From positions 2,410,001-2,474,000 of the forward strand of contig NZ_CP026363.1 in NCBI RefSeq assembly GCF_004117055.1: DNA of 64,000 nucleotides, read 5' to 3'. The DNA comes from Brevibacillus agri (GTDB taxonomy: Bacteria; Bacillota; Bacilli; Brevibacillales; Brevibacillaceae). Both the position numbers and the translations under genes were made by a program. Under the pieces are notes generated by a model. That model saw nothing but the letters and a program-made list of their open reading frames with translations, did no database searches and was not told where the DNA came from. The stretch's first letter is position 1, and each line of letters begins with the position of its first letter. Of the stretch, positions 24,501 through 33,610 are shown one piece after another.

Positions 24501-24953
24501 TTGTTGTATTTTCTTATTGCGGCTGTGATTATTGGACTGGATCAGTGGACCAAGCACCTTGTAGTGAACCATATGGAGCGGGGAGAATCCATCCCGTTGA
24601 TCGCGGATGTGTTTCATCTCACCTCGCACCGCAACATGGGGGCCGCGTTCGGCATTTTGCAAAATCAGCGCTGGCTCTTTATTGTCATTACAGTTGCCGT
24701 CGTCGTCGGCATCGTGTATTCGCTGATCCGCCTCGGCAAAAAACAGCCGCGCGCTTCTTTCGCATTGTCCCTCGTGTTGGGTGGGGCCATCGGTAATTTT
24801 ATCGACCGCGCAACGACCGGACAAGTCGTGGACTTTTTGGATTTCACCCTGATTAACTTCCCGATTTTCAACGTCGCGGACATGGCGATTACGATCGGCG
24901 TCGGCATTTTGCTGTTGGATGTCTTCCTGGAAGGCAGGAAAAGCGGACGGTAA
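24501..24953 (+). CDS. lspA: Signal peptidase II (prolipoprotein signal peptidase)
   Basis: 150 residues, four membrane segments. It removes lipoprotein signal peptides after diacylglyceryl transfer. The two catalytic aspartates are Asp102 in GNFIDRA and Asp127 in FNVADM; the N-terminal LDQWTK motif and HRNMGAAFG are also present. The start is the TTG of M-L-Y-F-L-I, 8 bases after AAGGAGG; the upstream ATG overlaps the ribosome binding site. It sits before rluD-like, the classic lspA-rlu order of Firmicutes. Confidence 0.96.
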   Translation: MLYFLIAAVIIGLDQWTKHLVVNHMERGESIPLIADVFHLTSHRNMGAAFGILQNQRWLFIVITVAVVVGIVYSLIRLGKKQPRASFALSLVLGGAIGNFIDRATTGQVVDFLDFTLINFPIFNVADMAITIGVGILLLDVFLEGRKSGR

Positions 24954-24955
24954 TG

Positions 24956-24980
24956 CCCGTTTCGGGTGATACGAAACGGG
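24956..24980 (+). other. Hairpin between lspA and the RluD-like gene
   Basis: CCCGTTTCG and CGAAACGGG form a perfect 9-bp stem with a 7-base loop right after the lspA stop. No T-tract follows, so it is more likely an mRNA stabiliser or attenuating structure than a terminator. Confidence 0.45.
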
Positions 24981-25011
24981 GTACGGACAGTAACTTTGTG
25001 AGGAGACAAAC

Positions 25012-25941
25012 ATGAACGACACGCAATTATTCGAACGTTATGATTGGAACGTGGAGCCTGAGGACGCAAACGAGCGGATCGACAAGTTCATCACGCTGCA
25101 AAATGAAGACTGGTCGCGCTCGCAGGTACAGGCGTGGATCAAGGAAGGTCGCGTAACGGTAAACGGGGAGCCGATCAAGAGCAACTACAAGCTGCAGGCA
25201 GAAGATGAGGTTACGCTGCGCGTTCCGCCGCCAAAAGAAATGGCAATCAAGCCGGAGCCGATGCCGCTTGAGATCGTTTACGAGGACAGCGACGTCGTCG
25301 TCGTCAACAAGCCGCGCGGACTGGTGGTTCACCCTGCTCCGGGGCATTACAGCGGTACGCTCGTCAACGGACTTTTGGCGCACTGCAAAGATTTGTCCGG
25401 CATTAACGGCGTCCTTCGCCCGGGAATCGTGCATCGCATCGACAAGGACACGTCAGGGCTGCTCATGGTAGCGAAAAACGACAAGGCGCATGTCGGCCTG
25501 GCTGAACAGTTGAAGGAGCACTCTGTGACGCGCACATACATCGCGATCGTCCACGGGGTCATTCCGCACGAGATGGGCACGATCGACGCGCCGATCGGAC
25601 GCGACCCGAAAAATCGCCAGCAGATGGCGGTCGTCTTTGAAAACAGCAAGCCTGCTGTGACGCATTTTATCGTGCTGGAGCGCTTCAAGGAATACACGCT
25701 GGTGGAGTTGAAACTGGAGACGGGCCGAACGCACCAAATTCGCGTCCACATGAAATACATCGGCTATCCGCTGGCGGGCGATCCGAAATACGGACCGAAA
25801 AACACGCTGGAGATCGACGGACAGGCTCTGCATGCGAAGACGCTCGGCTTTACTCATCCGCGCACGCAGGAGCGGCTGGAGTTCGAGGCGCCCATGCCGA
25901 AAGATTTGAGCGATCTCGTAGACTTTCTCAGACAGGCGTAA
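25012..25941 (+). CDS. RluA/RluD family 23S rRNA pseudouridine synthase
   Basis: 309 residues. An S4 RNA-binding domain at the N-terminus (ERIDKFITLQNEDWSRSQVQ) is followed by the catalytic domain with VVNKPRGLVVHPAPGH, the catalytic Asp144 in HRIDKDTSGLLMVAKND, and GRTHQIRVHMKYIGYPLAGD. It isomerises specific uridines in RNA, as RluD or YlyB do. The ATG has GAGGAGAC upstream. The lspA neighbourhood points to the B. subtilis YlyB orthologue. Confidence 0.93.
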   Translation: MNDTQLFERYDWNVEPEDANERIDKFITLQNEDWSRSQVQAWIKEGRVTVNGEPIKSNYKLQAEDEVTLRVPPPKEMAIKPEPMPLEIVYEDSDVVVVNKPRGLVVHPAPGHYSGTLVNGLLAHCKDLSGINGVLRPGIVHRIDKDTSGLLMVAKNDKAHVGLAEQLKEHSVTRTYIAIVHGVIPHEMGTIDAPIGRDPKNRQQMAVVFENSKPAVTHFIVLERFKEYTLVELKLETGRTHQIRVHMKYIGYPLAGDPKYGPKNTLEIDGQALHAKTLGFTHPRTQERLEFEAPMPKDLSDLVDFLRQA

Positions 25942-25959
25942 AAGACGGGAGGAAGGCAA

Positions 25960-26322
25960 GTGCTGAAAAGACTGGCGCATGTGACGCTGTACGTTCGCGA
26001 TTGCGAGGAAGCTCTGCAATTTTACACGGAAAAGCTCGGCTTTGAAAAACGGATGGACACGCGCATGGACGACGGCTCGCGCTGGCTGACGGTCGGCCTT
26101 CCCGGCCAGGAGCTGGAAATCGTGCTGCATGATCCGACCCACTGGCACCGGGAGGAGATCGCACGGGAGATGCTCGCGGCCGTCGGCAAAAACCCGATGT
26201 GGGTGTGGGAGACGGACGATTTTTGGCAGACGTATGAAACGATGCGTCAGCGCGGCGTGAAGTTTGTCAGCGAGCCTGTCGAAGTCGTCTACGGCATGGA
26301 AGCGATTTTTGAGGATTTGTAG
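25960..26322 (+). CDS. VOC (glyoxalase) family protein, truncated at the C-terminus by a nonsense codon
   Basis: 120 residues of one VOC module: LAHVTLYVRDCEEALQFYTE, LGFEKRMDTRMDDGSRWL, a LEIVLHDPTHW strand and VKFVSEPVEVVYGMEAIFED. The family normally ends EDLYGNxxxL. Here the frame reads EDL-stop, with TAG where TAC/TAT for Tyr is expected, and continues in frame as GNRFLLLAPASL to a second stop at 26361. So the last beta strand, often bearing a metal ligand, is lost. The GTG start has GGGAGGAAGG upstream. It lies 18 bases after the RluD-like gene. Confidence 0.75.
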   Translation: MLKRLAHVTLYVRDCEEALQFYTEKLGFEKRMDTRMDDGSRWLTVGLPGQELEIVLHDPTHWHREEIAREMLAAVGKNPMWVWETDDFWQTYETMRQRGVKFVSEPVEVVYGMEAIFEDL

Positions 26323-26465
26323 GGCAATCGCTTTTTGCTGCTTGCACCTGCGAGCTTGTGATCGTACATAAAGGCATAAAGGCTTTGGGATTCGAAAACG
26401 CTAGAAGAGGGCAGCCGTTTTTTTCTGGCGTTTTTTCAATCGAGTTTGGCGGGGAGGGGATACTC

Positions 26466-27809
26466 ATCAACCGAATATGGCGCAAAGCGGTCTCTGTGGC
26501 GGCGATGCTCGGCATGCTGGCGCTTGCGGGTGGACAGTCCATGGCAGCCGAACAGGGGCAGCTCCCGGTCAGAAGCAACAAGGAAGTGACCGTTCCGGCG
26601 CAGATCGCTTTTACGAGCAACCAACAGTTGTTTTTGCTGGACCTACAGGACAAAAATGGAGCGCCAAAGCCGATTACGAAAGACGGACTGGCGGAAATCG
26701 TCGGCTGGTCCGGTGATGGCCAATGGCTTTTGTTCGTGAAATACAAAGGAGCCGACCGTTATTCCGCCCCCGGCTACTTGTGGCTCGTTCGCGCGGATGG
26801 CAGCGGAGCGGTTCAGCTCGACGACAGGCCCGTCACGGGAGTGCCGAAATGGTCGCCGAAAAGAAACCAGGTGGCTTATATCGTCAATGCAGGCAGCAGC
26901 GAGCAGCCTCGAGGCGTGCTCGTGCTCAAGGAAGTCCGCGACAACGGAGAAGTGGCCGCAGGAGCTGCGACGCCTGCCGCTTTCTTCGACTTCACCTGGA
27001 TGCCGGACGGAGAAGCGATTTTGACTTCCACAGAGGCGGGGAAAAACCGTCCGATGACGTTCGTCCTGCAAAATCTGGCCGGACAGCCATTGGCTACTTA
27101 TCCGCTCGCGGAACCGCCCAATGTCGAAGAAGGCATTTACGCCCTGGCAGCCACAGGGATGAACGTATCGCCCGACGGCCAGCTCGTCGCCTACTACGTG
27201 CGATACAACGCCGCTTCGCTGTCTGCGGACGGCGTGCCAATCCAGTTGTTCAACCTGAAGCAGCCAGCGAAAAAGCCGATCGAGCCGGGCACAGGTCTGG
27301 CTTACCCGCAGTGGCTCTCTTGGACGGCGAACAGCCAGCAGCTCGCCTTCATCGACGGGACGGACCGGATGGCGACGCAAAACAAACATCTGAAGCTGGC
27401 AAATCGCGACGGCAAAGTCGTCTCGGCGAGCCCGGCTGACAGCGTGGATACGTATCCGGTCTGGACGGCAAAGCCGCCGTACACGCTGTTTTTTTCCAGA
27501 GGAAAAGCGACAAACTATGCGTTTGATCCGAAAAAGGTGATGGTTCCCGGCCAGCGCATCTGGGCGAGGGACGCGAACGGTGCGGAACAGCCTTGGACAA
27601 AAGGCGCGGAGCAAACGGCTGATTATTATCCGTCCCCGTCACCGGACGGCAGCAAGCTTTTGTTCCTGCGACTCGATCGGGCCGAGCACGGTTCGCTATT
27701 CTATCAGGCAGACGGAAAAGAAAGCGAGCTGGTCAAAGGCATTACAGGCGATATTGGCTACTACGCCAACTACTTGCCGGAATGGATCGCTGTCTATTGG
27801 AATAGTTAG
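26466..27809 (+). CDS. Secreted TolB-like beta-propeller protein with no standard start codon
   Basis: About 447 residues. A signal peptide (NRIWRKAVSVAAMLGMLALA, cleavage near QSMAA-EQ) precedes WD40-like/TolB propeller blades such as AEIVGWSGDGQWLLFV, VPKWSPKRNQVAYIV, DFTWMPDGEAIL, MNVSPDGQLVAYY and PSPSPDGSKLLFLRL. The best ribosome binding site (GGGGAGGGG) leads to ATC at 26466, not ATG/GTG/TTG. In-frame standard starts lie upstream at 26358 (GTG) and 26388 (TTG), or within the signal peptide. The coordinates assume the ATC position. Role unknown; probably extracellular. Confidence 0.65.
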   Translation: MNRIWRKAVSVAAMLGMLALAGGQSMAAEQGQLPVRSNKEVTVPAQIAFTSNQQLFLLDLQDKNGAPKPITKDGLAEIVGWSGDGQWLLFVKYKGADRYSAPGYLWLVRADGSGAVQLDDRPVTGVPKWSPKRNQVAYIVNAGSSEQPRGVLVLKEVRDNGEVAAGAATPAAFFDFTWMPDGEAILTSTEAGKNRPMTFVLQNLAGQPLATYPLAEPPNVEEGIYALAATGMNVSPDGQLVAYYVRYNAASLSADGVPIQLFNLKQPAKKPIEPGTGLAYPQWLSWTANSQQLAFIDGTDRMATQNKHLKLANRDGKVVSASPADSVDTYPVWTAKPPYTLFFSRGKATNYAFDPKKVMVPGQRIWARDANGAEQPWTKGAEQTADYYPSPSPDGSKLLFLRLDRAEHGSLFYQADGKESELVKGITGDIGYYANYLPEWIAVYWNS

Positions 27810-27825
27810 ATTTCTTTCCATTGCG

Positions 27826-27854
27826 TTGACACCGGGCTTGTTTCGTGACATAAT
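27826..27854 (+). promoter_or_regulatory. Sigma-A promoter of the pyr operon
   Basis: TTGACA and CATAAT are separated by exactly 17 bases. The promoter lies upstream of the first PyrR attenuator and 166 bases before pyrR. Confidence 0.88.
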
Positions 27855-27870
27855 CCTAATTGACGAATGG

Positions 27871-27984
27871 AACCTTTAAATCCAGTCCAGTGAGGCTGGC
27901 AAGGGCACGGAATGACAAGCAGGCATAGCGCGAGCTGGCCTCTTTGTCCGACGGCTTCTTGTCTCCTGACAAGGAGCCTTTTTT
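27871..27984 (+). promoter_or_regulatory. PyrR attenuator 1 (pyrR leader)
   Basis: The segment TCCAGTCCAGTGAGGCTGGC at 27881-27900 followed by AAGG is the conserved PyrR binding loop (anti-antiterminator). The leader ends in a terminator at 27953-27984. With UMP, PyrR binds the loop and lets the terminator form; without it an antiterminator wins. Confidence 0.88.
27953..27984 (+). terminator. Terminator of PyrR attenuator 1
   Basis: GGCTTCTTGTC pairs with GACAAGGAGCC around TCCT (one G-U pair), followed by six T. Confidence 0.88.
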
Positions 27985-27989
27985 CGTAA

Positions 27990-28559
<570 letters not shown>

Positions 28560-28574
28560 TTGAATGAATCCTCT

Positions 28575-28670
28575 TTAATAAGCGATCCCGTGAGGTCGAC
28601 AAGAGGCAGGAATCTTCCCATGCGCATATGGTGAAGCTGGCCTCTTTGTGTCCGCACAAAGAGGCTTTTT
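28575..28670 (+). promoter_or_regulatory. PyrR attenuator 2 (pyrR-pyrP)
   Basis: GATCCCGTGAGGTCGACAAG at 28584-28603 keeps the CCxGTGAGGxxGxCAAG pattern of the PyrR loop, though it differs more from consensus than the other two. A terminator at 28640-28670 closes it. Confidence 0.8.
28640..28670 (+). terminator. Terminator of PyrR attenuator 2
   Basis: GCCTCTTTGTG and CACAAAGAGGC form a perfect 11-bp stem around TCCG, followed by five T. Confidence 0.9.
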
Positions 28671-28740
28671 GTTTGCCGAAAGAGCGAAAACAACAGCGAC
28701 GAGAGGGAAGAATAAAGAAACACAGGGGGAAGATAAAGTC

Positions 28741-30075
28741 ATGAGCCAAAAAAACTATGTCGACGTCGATGAAACACCACATATTTCCAAACTGCTGCCA
28801 CTGTCCATTCAGCACTTGTTCGCGATGTTCGGATCAACCGTTCTGGTGCCGATCCTGACCGGGCTGGATGTCGCTACCGCCCTTTTGACAAGCGGGATCG
28901 GGACGCTCTTGTTCCTCTGGATCACCAAAGGGAAAATTCCGAACTACCTCGGCTCGTCCTTCGCCTTCATCGGTCCGATTATCGCAGTGACGGCGTCGCA
29001 CGGAGTCGGAACGGCCTTGCTCGGCTGCTTCCTGTCAGGGATCGTGTACATCATCGTCGCAGGCATCGTGCAAAAGGCAGGCGTCAAATGGCTGGACAAA
29101 GTGCTGCCTCCGGTCGTCATCGCTTCGGTCATCGTCGTCATCGGGCTGAGCCTGGCTGGCGTAGCGGTAGACATGGCGACGAAGGTGACGGTAGACGGCC
29201 AGTCGCAAATGTCGCTGACTTCGATTGAAATTTCGCTGGTGACCATGCTGGTGACCATCCTGGCAGCGGTGATGCTGCGCGGTTTCCTTGGCCTGATCCC
29301 CATTCTGATCGGAATTATCGTCGGTTATGCGTACTCGCTCGTTCGTCACCCTGAACTGATTGATTTTCAAAAGGTTGTGCAAGCAAAAGTGTTTGCCGCT
29401 CCGCCGCTCAAGGTGGGCGAAGTGATGAGTGTCATCAGTGACGGTTCTGCCTGGATCGCGGCGCTCGTCATCGCGCCAGTCGCGTTCGTAACCCTGGCCG
29501 AGCATCTGGGCCACCTCTTGGTTACAAGCAAGGTCATGGATCGCGACCTGATGAAAAATCCGGGTCTGCACCGCAGCCTGCTCGGGGACGGGATCGCCAC
29601 TTCCCTGGCGGCTTTCATCGGCGGACCGCCTGCGACGACATACGGCGAAAACATCGGGGTTCTGGCGATCACCCGCGTTTACAGCAGAGTGGTCATCGGC
29701 CTGGCTGCGGTATTCGCCATCCTGTTCGCCTTCAACGGCAAGATCAGCGCTCTCTTGATGACGATTCCGACTCCGGTGCTTGGCGGCGTCTCGATCATCC
29801 TGTTCGGGATTATCGCAGCGCAAGGCTTGCGGATGTACGTAGAAAACAAAGTGGATTTTGCCAACAAGCGCAACATGATCGTCGCGGCTGCCATCCTGGT
29901 AACGGGAATTGGCGGATACAAAATCAGCTTTGCCGGTGTCGGGTTGCTAAGCGACCTGACCATTGACAATATCGCTTTCTCCACCTTCCTGGGAATCTTC
30001 CTGCACCTCATCCTGCCGGGCAAAGAGTCGGCGATGGGGGAAGCGTCCCGCGAAGACGAAAAACAAATTGCCTAA
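28741..30075 (+). CDS. pyrP: Uracil permease (NCS2 family)
   Basis: 444 residues, about 14 membrane segments. NCS2 landmarks: LLPLSIQHLFAMFGSTVLVP near the N-terminus, GSSFAFIGPI, VAFVTLAEHLGHLL (the Glu that contacts uracil) and GGPPATTYGENIGVLAITRV. It imports uracil by proton symport. The ATG at 28741 follows a GGGGGAAGATAAAGTC leader; an upstream in-frame extension runs through the attenuator and is rejected. In the pyr operon between pyrR and pyrB, as in Bacillus. Confidence 0.95.
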   Translation: MSQKNYVDVDETPHISKLLPLSIQHLFAMFGSTVLVPILTGLDVATALLTSGIGTLLFLWITKGKIPNYLGSSFAFIGPIIAVTASHGVGTALLGCFLSGIVYIIVAGIVQKAGVKWLDKVLPPVVIASVIVVIGLSLAGVAVDMATKVTVDGQSQMSLTSIEISLVTMLVTILAAVMLRGFLGLIPILIGIIVGYAYSLVRHPELIDFQKVVQAKVFAAPPLKVGEVMSVISDGSAWIAALVIAPVAFVTLAEHLGHLLVTSKVMDRDLMKNPGLHRSLLGDGIATSLAAFIGGPPATTYGENIGVLAITRVYSRVVIGLAAVFAILFAFNGKISALLMTIPTPVLGGVSIILFGIIAAQGLRMYVENKVDFANKRNMIVAAAILVTGIGGYKISFAGVGLLSDLTIDNIAFSTFLGIFLHLILPGKESAMGEASREDEKQIA

Positions 30076-30090
30076 AACGTTCCTCATTCC

Positions 30091-30215
30091 TTTAAATCCA
30101 GTCCCGAGAGGCTGGCAAGGCATAGAACGTCGTTTTGGCTGCCCAGAAATGGCGCCGGATCGGCTTCTTGTCTCGCTTGCCTTGCGACAGGCAACGTGAG
30201 CCAAGAAGCTTTTTT
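30091..30215 (+). promoter_or_regulatory. PyrR attenuator 3 (pyrP-pyrB)
   Basis: TCCAGTCCCGAGAGGCTGGC at 30097-30116, followed by AAGG, is a consensus PyrR loop. A long terminator hairpin at 30163-30215 follows, then pyrB. Confidence 0.88.
30163..30215 (+). terminator. Terminator of PyrR attenuator 3
   Basis: GCTTCTTG pairs with CAAGAAGC, with an inner TTGCC/GGCAA stem, followed by six T. Confidence 0.85.
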
Positions 30216-30259
30216 CTTTCGATAAAACAGGAAAAAACAGAGTAATCGGAGGGATTTCG

Positions 30260-31201
30260 ATGAACAACCTAGCGCACCTGATTGGCTTGAAAGACTTGTC
30301 CAAACAACAGATCGTCCAGCTCCTGGACCGCGCGCATTACTGGGCCGAGAGACCGGGCGAGCAGGCAGACATTCTGCACGGCCGCTTCGTGGCGAATCTG
30401 TTTTTTGAAGCCAGCACCAGAACCCGCTTTTCGTTCGAGGTGGCACAAAAAAGACTCGGCGCACATGTGTTGAACTTCATTCCGGAAACCTCCTCAACCG
30501 TAAAAGGCGAGACGGTGTACGACACGATCCGCACGTTGGAAGCGATGGGCGTGGAAGCAGCCGTGATCCGCACGAAAAAAGAAGGACTGCTGCAAGAGCT
30601 CGCCCAAAGCGTCGACCTGAAGCTGGTCAATGCGGGCGACGGGACAAACGAGCATCCGACCCAATGCCTGCTCGACCTGCTGACCATGAAGCAGCAGTTT
30701 GGGATGCTGGAGGGCTTGACGGTAGCGATTATCGGGGACTTGCGCCATAGCCGCGTACTGGGATCGCACCTGCACGCCATGCCGAAGCTCGGGATCAATC
30801 TGCTGCTCGCAGGCCCGCCGACGATGATGCCAGCGCAAATTCCGCAAGGCGTCAAAGTCGTCGGCATGGAGGAAGCGGTTCAGACAGCGGACGTCGTCAT
30901 GATGCTCCGCGTGCAACTGGAGCGCCACACCGAATCGCTCTACATCTCCAAGGAAGAGTATCACAAGGCGTTCGGCCTCACGCTTGAGCGGGCCAAAATG
31001 ATGAAGCCAGGCGCGGTCATCATGCATCCGGCCCCGGTCAATCGCGGAGTTGAGATTCACACCGATCTGGTAGAATGCGAAACATCCTTGATTCAAAAAC
31101 AAGTAACCAACGGAGTCGCAGCTAGAATGGCTGTGCTGGAAACTCTGCTGAAAGGGAGCGAAACAAAATGGGAATCATCCTTGGCAACGGCAACGTACTA
31201 A
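30260..31201 (+). CDS. pyrB: Aspartate carbamoyltransferase catalytic subunit
   Basis: 313 residues. It makes carbamoyl-aspartate. The carbamoyl-phosphate motif FFEASTRTRFSFEVAQKRLG is present, as are NAGDGTNEHPTQCLLDLLTM, GDLRHSRVLGSH and MHPAPVNRGVEI. No regulatory pyrI is nearby, as usual in Firmicutes. It overlaps pyrC by 34 bases. Confidence 0.97.
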   Translation: MNNLAHLIGLKDLSKQQIVQLLDRAHYWAERPGEQADILHGRFVANLFFEASTRTRFSFEVAQKRLGAHVLNFIPETSSTVKGETVYDTIRTLEAMGVEAAVIRTKKEGLLQELAQSVDLKLVNAGDGTNEHPTQCLLDLLTMKQQFGMLEGLTVAIIGDLRHSRVLGSHLHAMPKLGINLLLAGPPTMMPAQIPQGVKVVGMEEAVQTADVVMMLRVQLERHTESLYISKEEYHKAFGLTLERAKMMKPGAVIMHPAPVNRGVEIHTDLVECETSLIQKQVTNGVAARMAVLETLLKGSETKWESSLATATY

Positions 31202-32448
31202 ATCAGGCGGGGGAACTCACTCCGGTAGAAATATTGGTAGAAGATGGACGGATCGCGGCGATGGGCGAAAAGCTCTCCCGCGACGGCCATGAATGGGTAG
31301 ATTGCAAAGGCGGAATGATTAGCGCGGGACTGATCGACGTCCACGTCCACTTGCGCGAGCCAGGCTTCGAGCATAAAGAAACGATTGAGACAGGAGCAAA
31401 AGCGGCGGTGCGCGGCGGCTTTACCACGATTTCCTGCATGCCGAACACGCGCCCGTCCATCGACAGCGTGGACACGGTGACGTACATCTTGGACAAAGCG
31501 CGCGAAGCAGGACTGGCTCGCGTGATTCCGTACGGCGCGATCACCGTGCGCCAACTGGGCAAAGAGCTGACGGACTTCGCAGCCTTGAAAGAAGCGGGAA
31601 TTTTTGCCCTGACCGATGACGGTGTCGGCGTGCAGTCGACCGCGATGATGAAAAAAGCGATGAAAAAAGCAGCCGAGCTGGGGCTGTCCATCGTGGCTCA
31701 CTGCGAAGACGATGATCTGCTGATCCCGGGAGCCGCCCTGCACGACGGCGTGGTCGCAGCGCGCCACGGACTGCCTGGCATTCCTTCCGAGTCGGAGTCC
31801 ATCCACGTCGGACGCGACATTTTGCTGGCGGAGCAGACAGGTGTGCACTACCACGTGTGCCACATCAGTGCCAAAGAATCCGTGCGCCTGGTGCGCGACG
31901 GAAAACGCGCCGGCGTCAACGTGACGTGCGAAGTGACGCCGCACCACCTGCTTTTGTGCGACGAGGACATCCCGGACAGCCTCGACACCAACTGGAAAAT
32001 GAACCCGCCGCTTCGCTCCCGCGAGGATCGCGCGGCGCTGATCGCCGGACTCAAAGACGGCACGATCGACATGATCGCCACAGACCATGCGCCACACACC
32101 CAGGAAGAAAAAGCGAACGGCATGGCCCGCGCGCCATTCGGCATCGTCGGTCTGGAGACAGCCTTCCCGCTGCTCTATACGCACCTCGTGCAAACAGGCG
32201 AGCTGACTTTGCAAAGACTGGTCGAGCTGCTGACGGTGCAGCCAGCGAAAGCTTTCGGGCTGCCGTACGGACGCCTGGAAGTCGGAGCGGTAGCAGACGT
32301 GACCGTCATCGACCTTGCGACAGAAAAAACGATTGATCCGACCACCTTTGCGAGCAAAGGGACCAATACACCGTTTGCCGGATGGCCGTGCAAAGGATGG
32401 CCGATCCTCACGCTGGTAGACGGCAAGATCGTACATCAAGAGGCGTAG
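31168..32448 (+). CDS. pyrC: Dihydroorotase
   Basis: 426 residues, class I dihydroorotase. Metal-binding DVHVHLREPGFEHKE, the FTTISCMPNTRPSID loop, HCEDDDL, CHISAKESVRLVRD and MIATDHAPHTQEEK are all in place. It cyclises carbamoyl-aspartate to dihydroorotate. The ATG at 31168 lies inside the 3' end of pyrB with GGGAGCGAAACAAA upstream, so the two are translationally coupled. Confidence 0.97.
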   Translation: MGIILGNGNVLNQAGELTPVEILVEDGRIAAMGEKLSRDGHEWVDCKGGMISAGLIDVHVHLREPGFEHKETIETGAKAAVRGGFTTISCMPNTRPSIDSVDTVTYILDKAREAGLARVIPYGAITVRQLGKELTDFAALKEAGIFALTDDGVGVQSTAMMKKAMKKAAELGLSIVAHCEDDDLLIPGAALHDGVVAARHGLPGIPSESESIHVGRDILLAEQTGVHYHVCHISAKESVRLVRDGKRAGVNVTCEVTPHHLLLCDEDIPDSLDTNWKMNPPLRSREDRAALIAGLKDGTIDMIATDHAPHTQEEKANGMARAPFGIVGLETAFPLLYTHLVQTGELTLQRLVELLTVQPAKAFGLPYGRLEVGAVADVTVIDLATEKTIDPTTFASKGTNTPFAGWPCKGWPILTLVDGKIVHQEA

Positions 32449-32512
32449 AGCCACACACGCCAGTGCCCCACGGAGAAGGCGGCTTTACCACGAAAATGAA
32501 GGAGGAGCATAG

Positions 32513-33610
32513 ATGCGTGCAAGATTGATTTTGGAAGACGGAACGGAATTTATCGGAACGGCGTTCGGAGCGACGAAGGAATCCTACGGGGAAGTGGTGT
32601 TCAACACAGGACTGACGGGCTACCAGGAGGTTTTGTCTGACCCGTCCTACTGCGGACAGATCGTGACCATGACGTACCCGCTGATCGGCAACTACGGGAT
32701 CAACCGCGACGACTTCGAAGCTGTTCGTCCGTACATTCACGGCTTCGTCGTCCGCGAGCATTGCGATATGCCGAGCAACTGGCGGAATACGAACACGCTG
32801 GATGAGCTGCTGAAAACATACGACATCCCGGGGATTGCAGGCGTTGACACGCGGATGCTGACGCGAAAAATCCGCTACCACGGCACGATGAAGGGCATGA
32901 TTACGACGAGCGAAGCCCCGCTGGCCGAACTGCTCGCAGCCCTGAACAACACTGCCTTGATGACCGATCAAGTATCGCGCGTCTCTACGAAAAGCGTCTT
33001 CAGTTGCCCAGGTACAGGCCATCGCGTCGTGCTGGTAGACTTCGGCTCCAAACACGGCATCTTGCGCGAGCTGACCAAGCGCAACTGTGATGTGGTGGTC
33101 GTGCCGTACAACGTGACGGCGGAAGAAATTCGCCGCATCCAGCCAGACGGCATCCTGTTGTCCAACGGCCCTGGCGACCCGAAAGACGTGCCGCAAGCGA
33201 TCGAAATGATTCGCGGCATTCTTGGGGAATACCCGCTGTTCGGCATCTGCCTCGGCCATCAGTTGTTCGCACTCGCCTCTGGCGCTGACACGATGAAAAT
33301 GAAATTCGGACACCGCGGCGGCAACCATCCGGTAAAAGAGCTGCCGACCGGGCGCACATACATTACATCCCAGAACCACAGCTACGCCGTAAAAGAAGAT
33401 TCGCTCGCAGGAACCGAGCTGGAAATTACGCATATCGCCCTCAATGACGGAACAGTCGAAGGGCTGCGTAACAGAGCGAAGAACGCCTTCTCCGTCCAGT
33501 ACCACCCGGAAGCGGCTCCAGGCCCATACGACTCCGGCTACCTGTTCAACCAGTTTCTTGCGATGCTGGAAACCGCTAAGGAGGAAAAAAACTATGCCAA
33601 AACACGCTAA
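32513..33610 (+). CDS. carA: Carbamoyl-phosphate synthase, small (glutaminase) subunit
   Basis: 365 residues. The N-terminal half is the CPSase small-subunit domain ([20 protein letters not shown]). The C-terminal half is a class I glutaminase with the nucleophile Cys in [16 protein letters not shown] and the His/Glu pair in [11 protein letters not shown]. It delivers ammonia to CarB. The ATG has AAGGAGGAG upstream. Equivalent to Bacillus pyrAA. Confidence 0.96.
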   Translation: MRARLILEDGTEFIGTAFGATKESYGEVVFNTGLTGYQEVLSDPSYCGQIVTMTYPLIGNYGINRDDFEAVRPYIHGFVVREHCDMPSNWRNTNTLDELLKTYDIPGIAGVDTRMLTRKIRYHGTMKGMITTSEAPLAELLAALNNTALMTDQVSRVSTKSVFSCPGTGHRVVLVDFGSKHGILRELTKRNCDVVVVPYNVTAEEIRRIQPDGILLSNGPGDPKDVPQAIEMIRGILGEYPLFGICLGHQLFALASGADTMKMKFGHRGGNHPVKELPTGRTYITSQNHSYAVKEDSLAGTELEITHIALNDGTVEGLRNRAKNAFSVQYHPEAAPGPYDSGYLFNQFLAMLETAKEEKNYAKTR

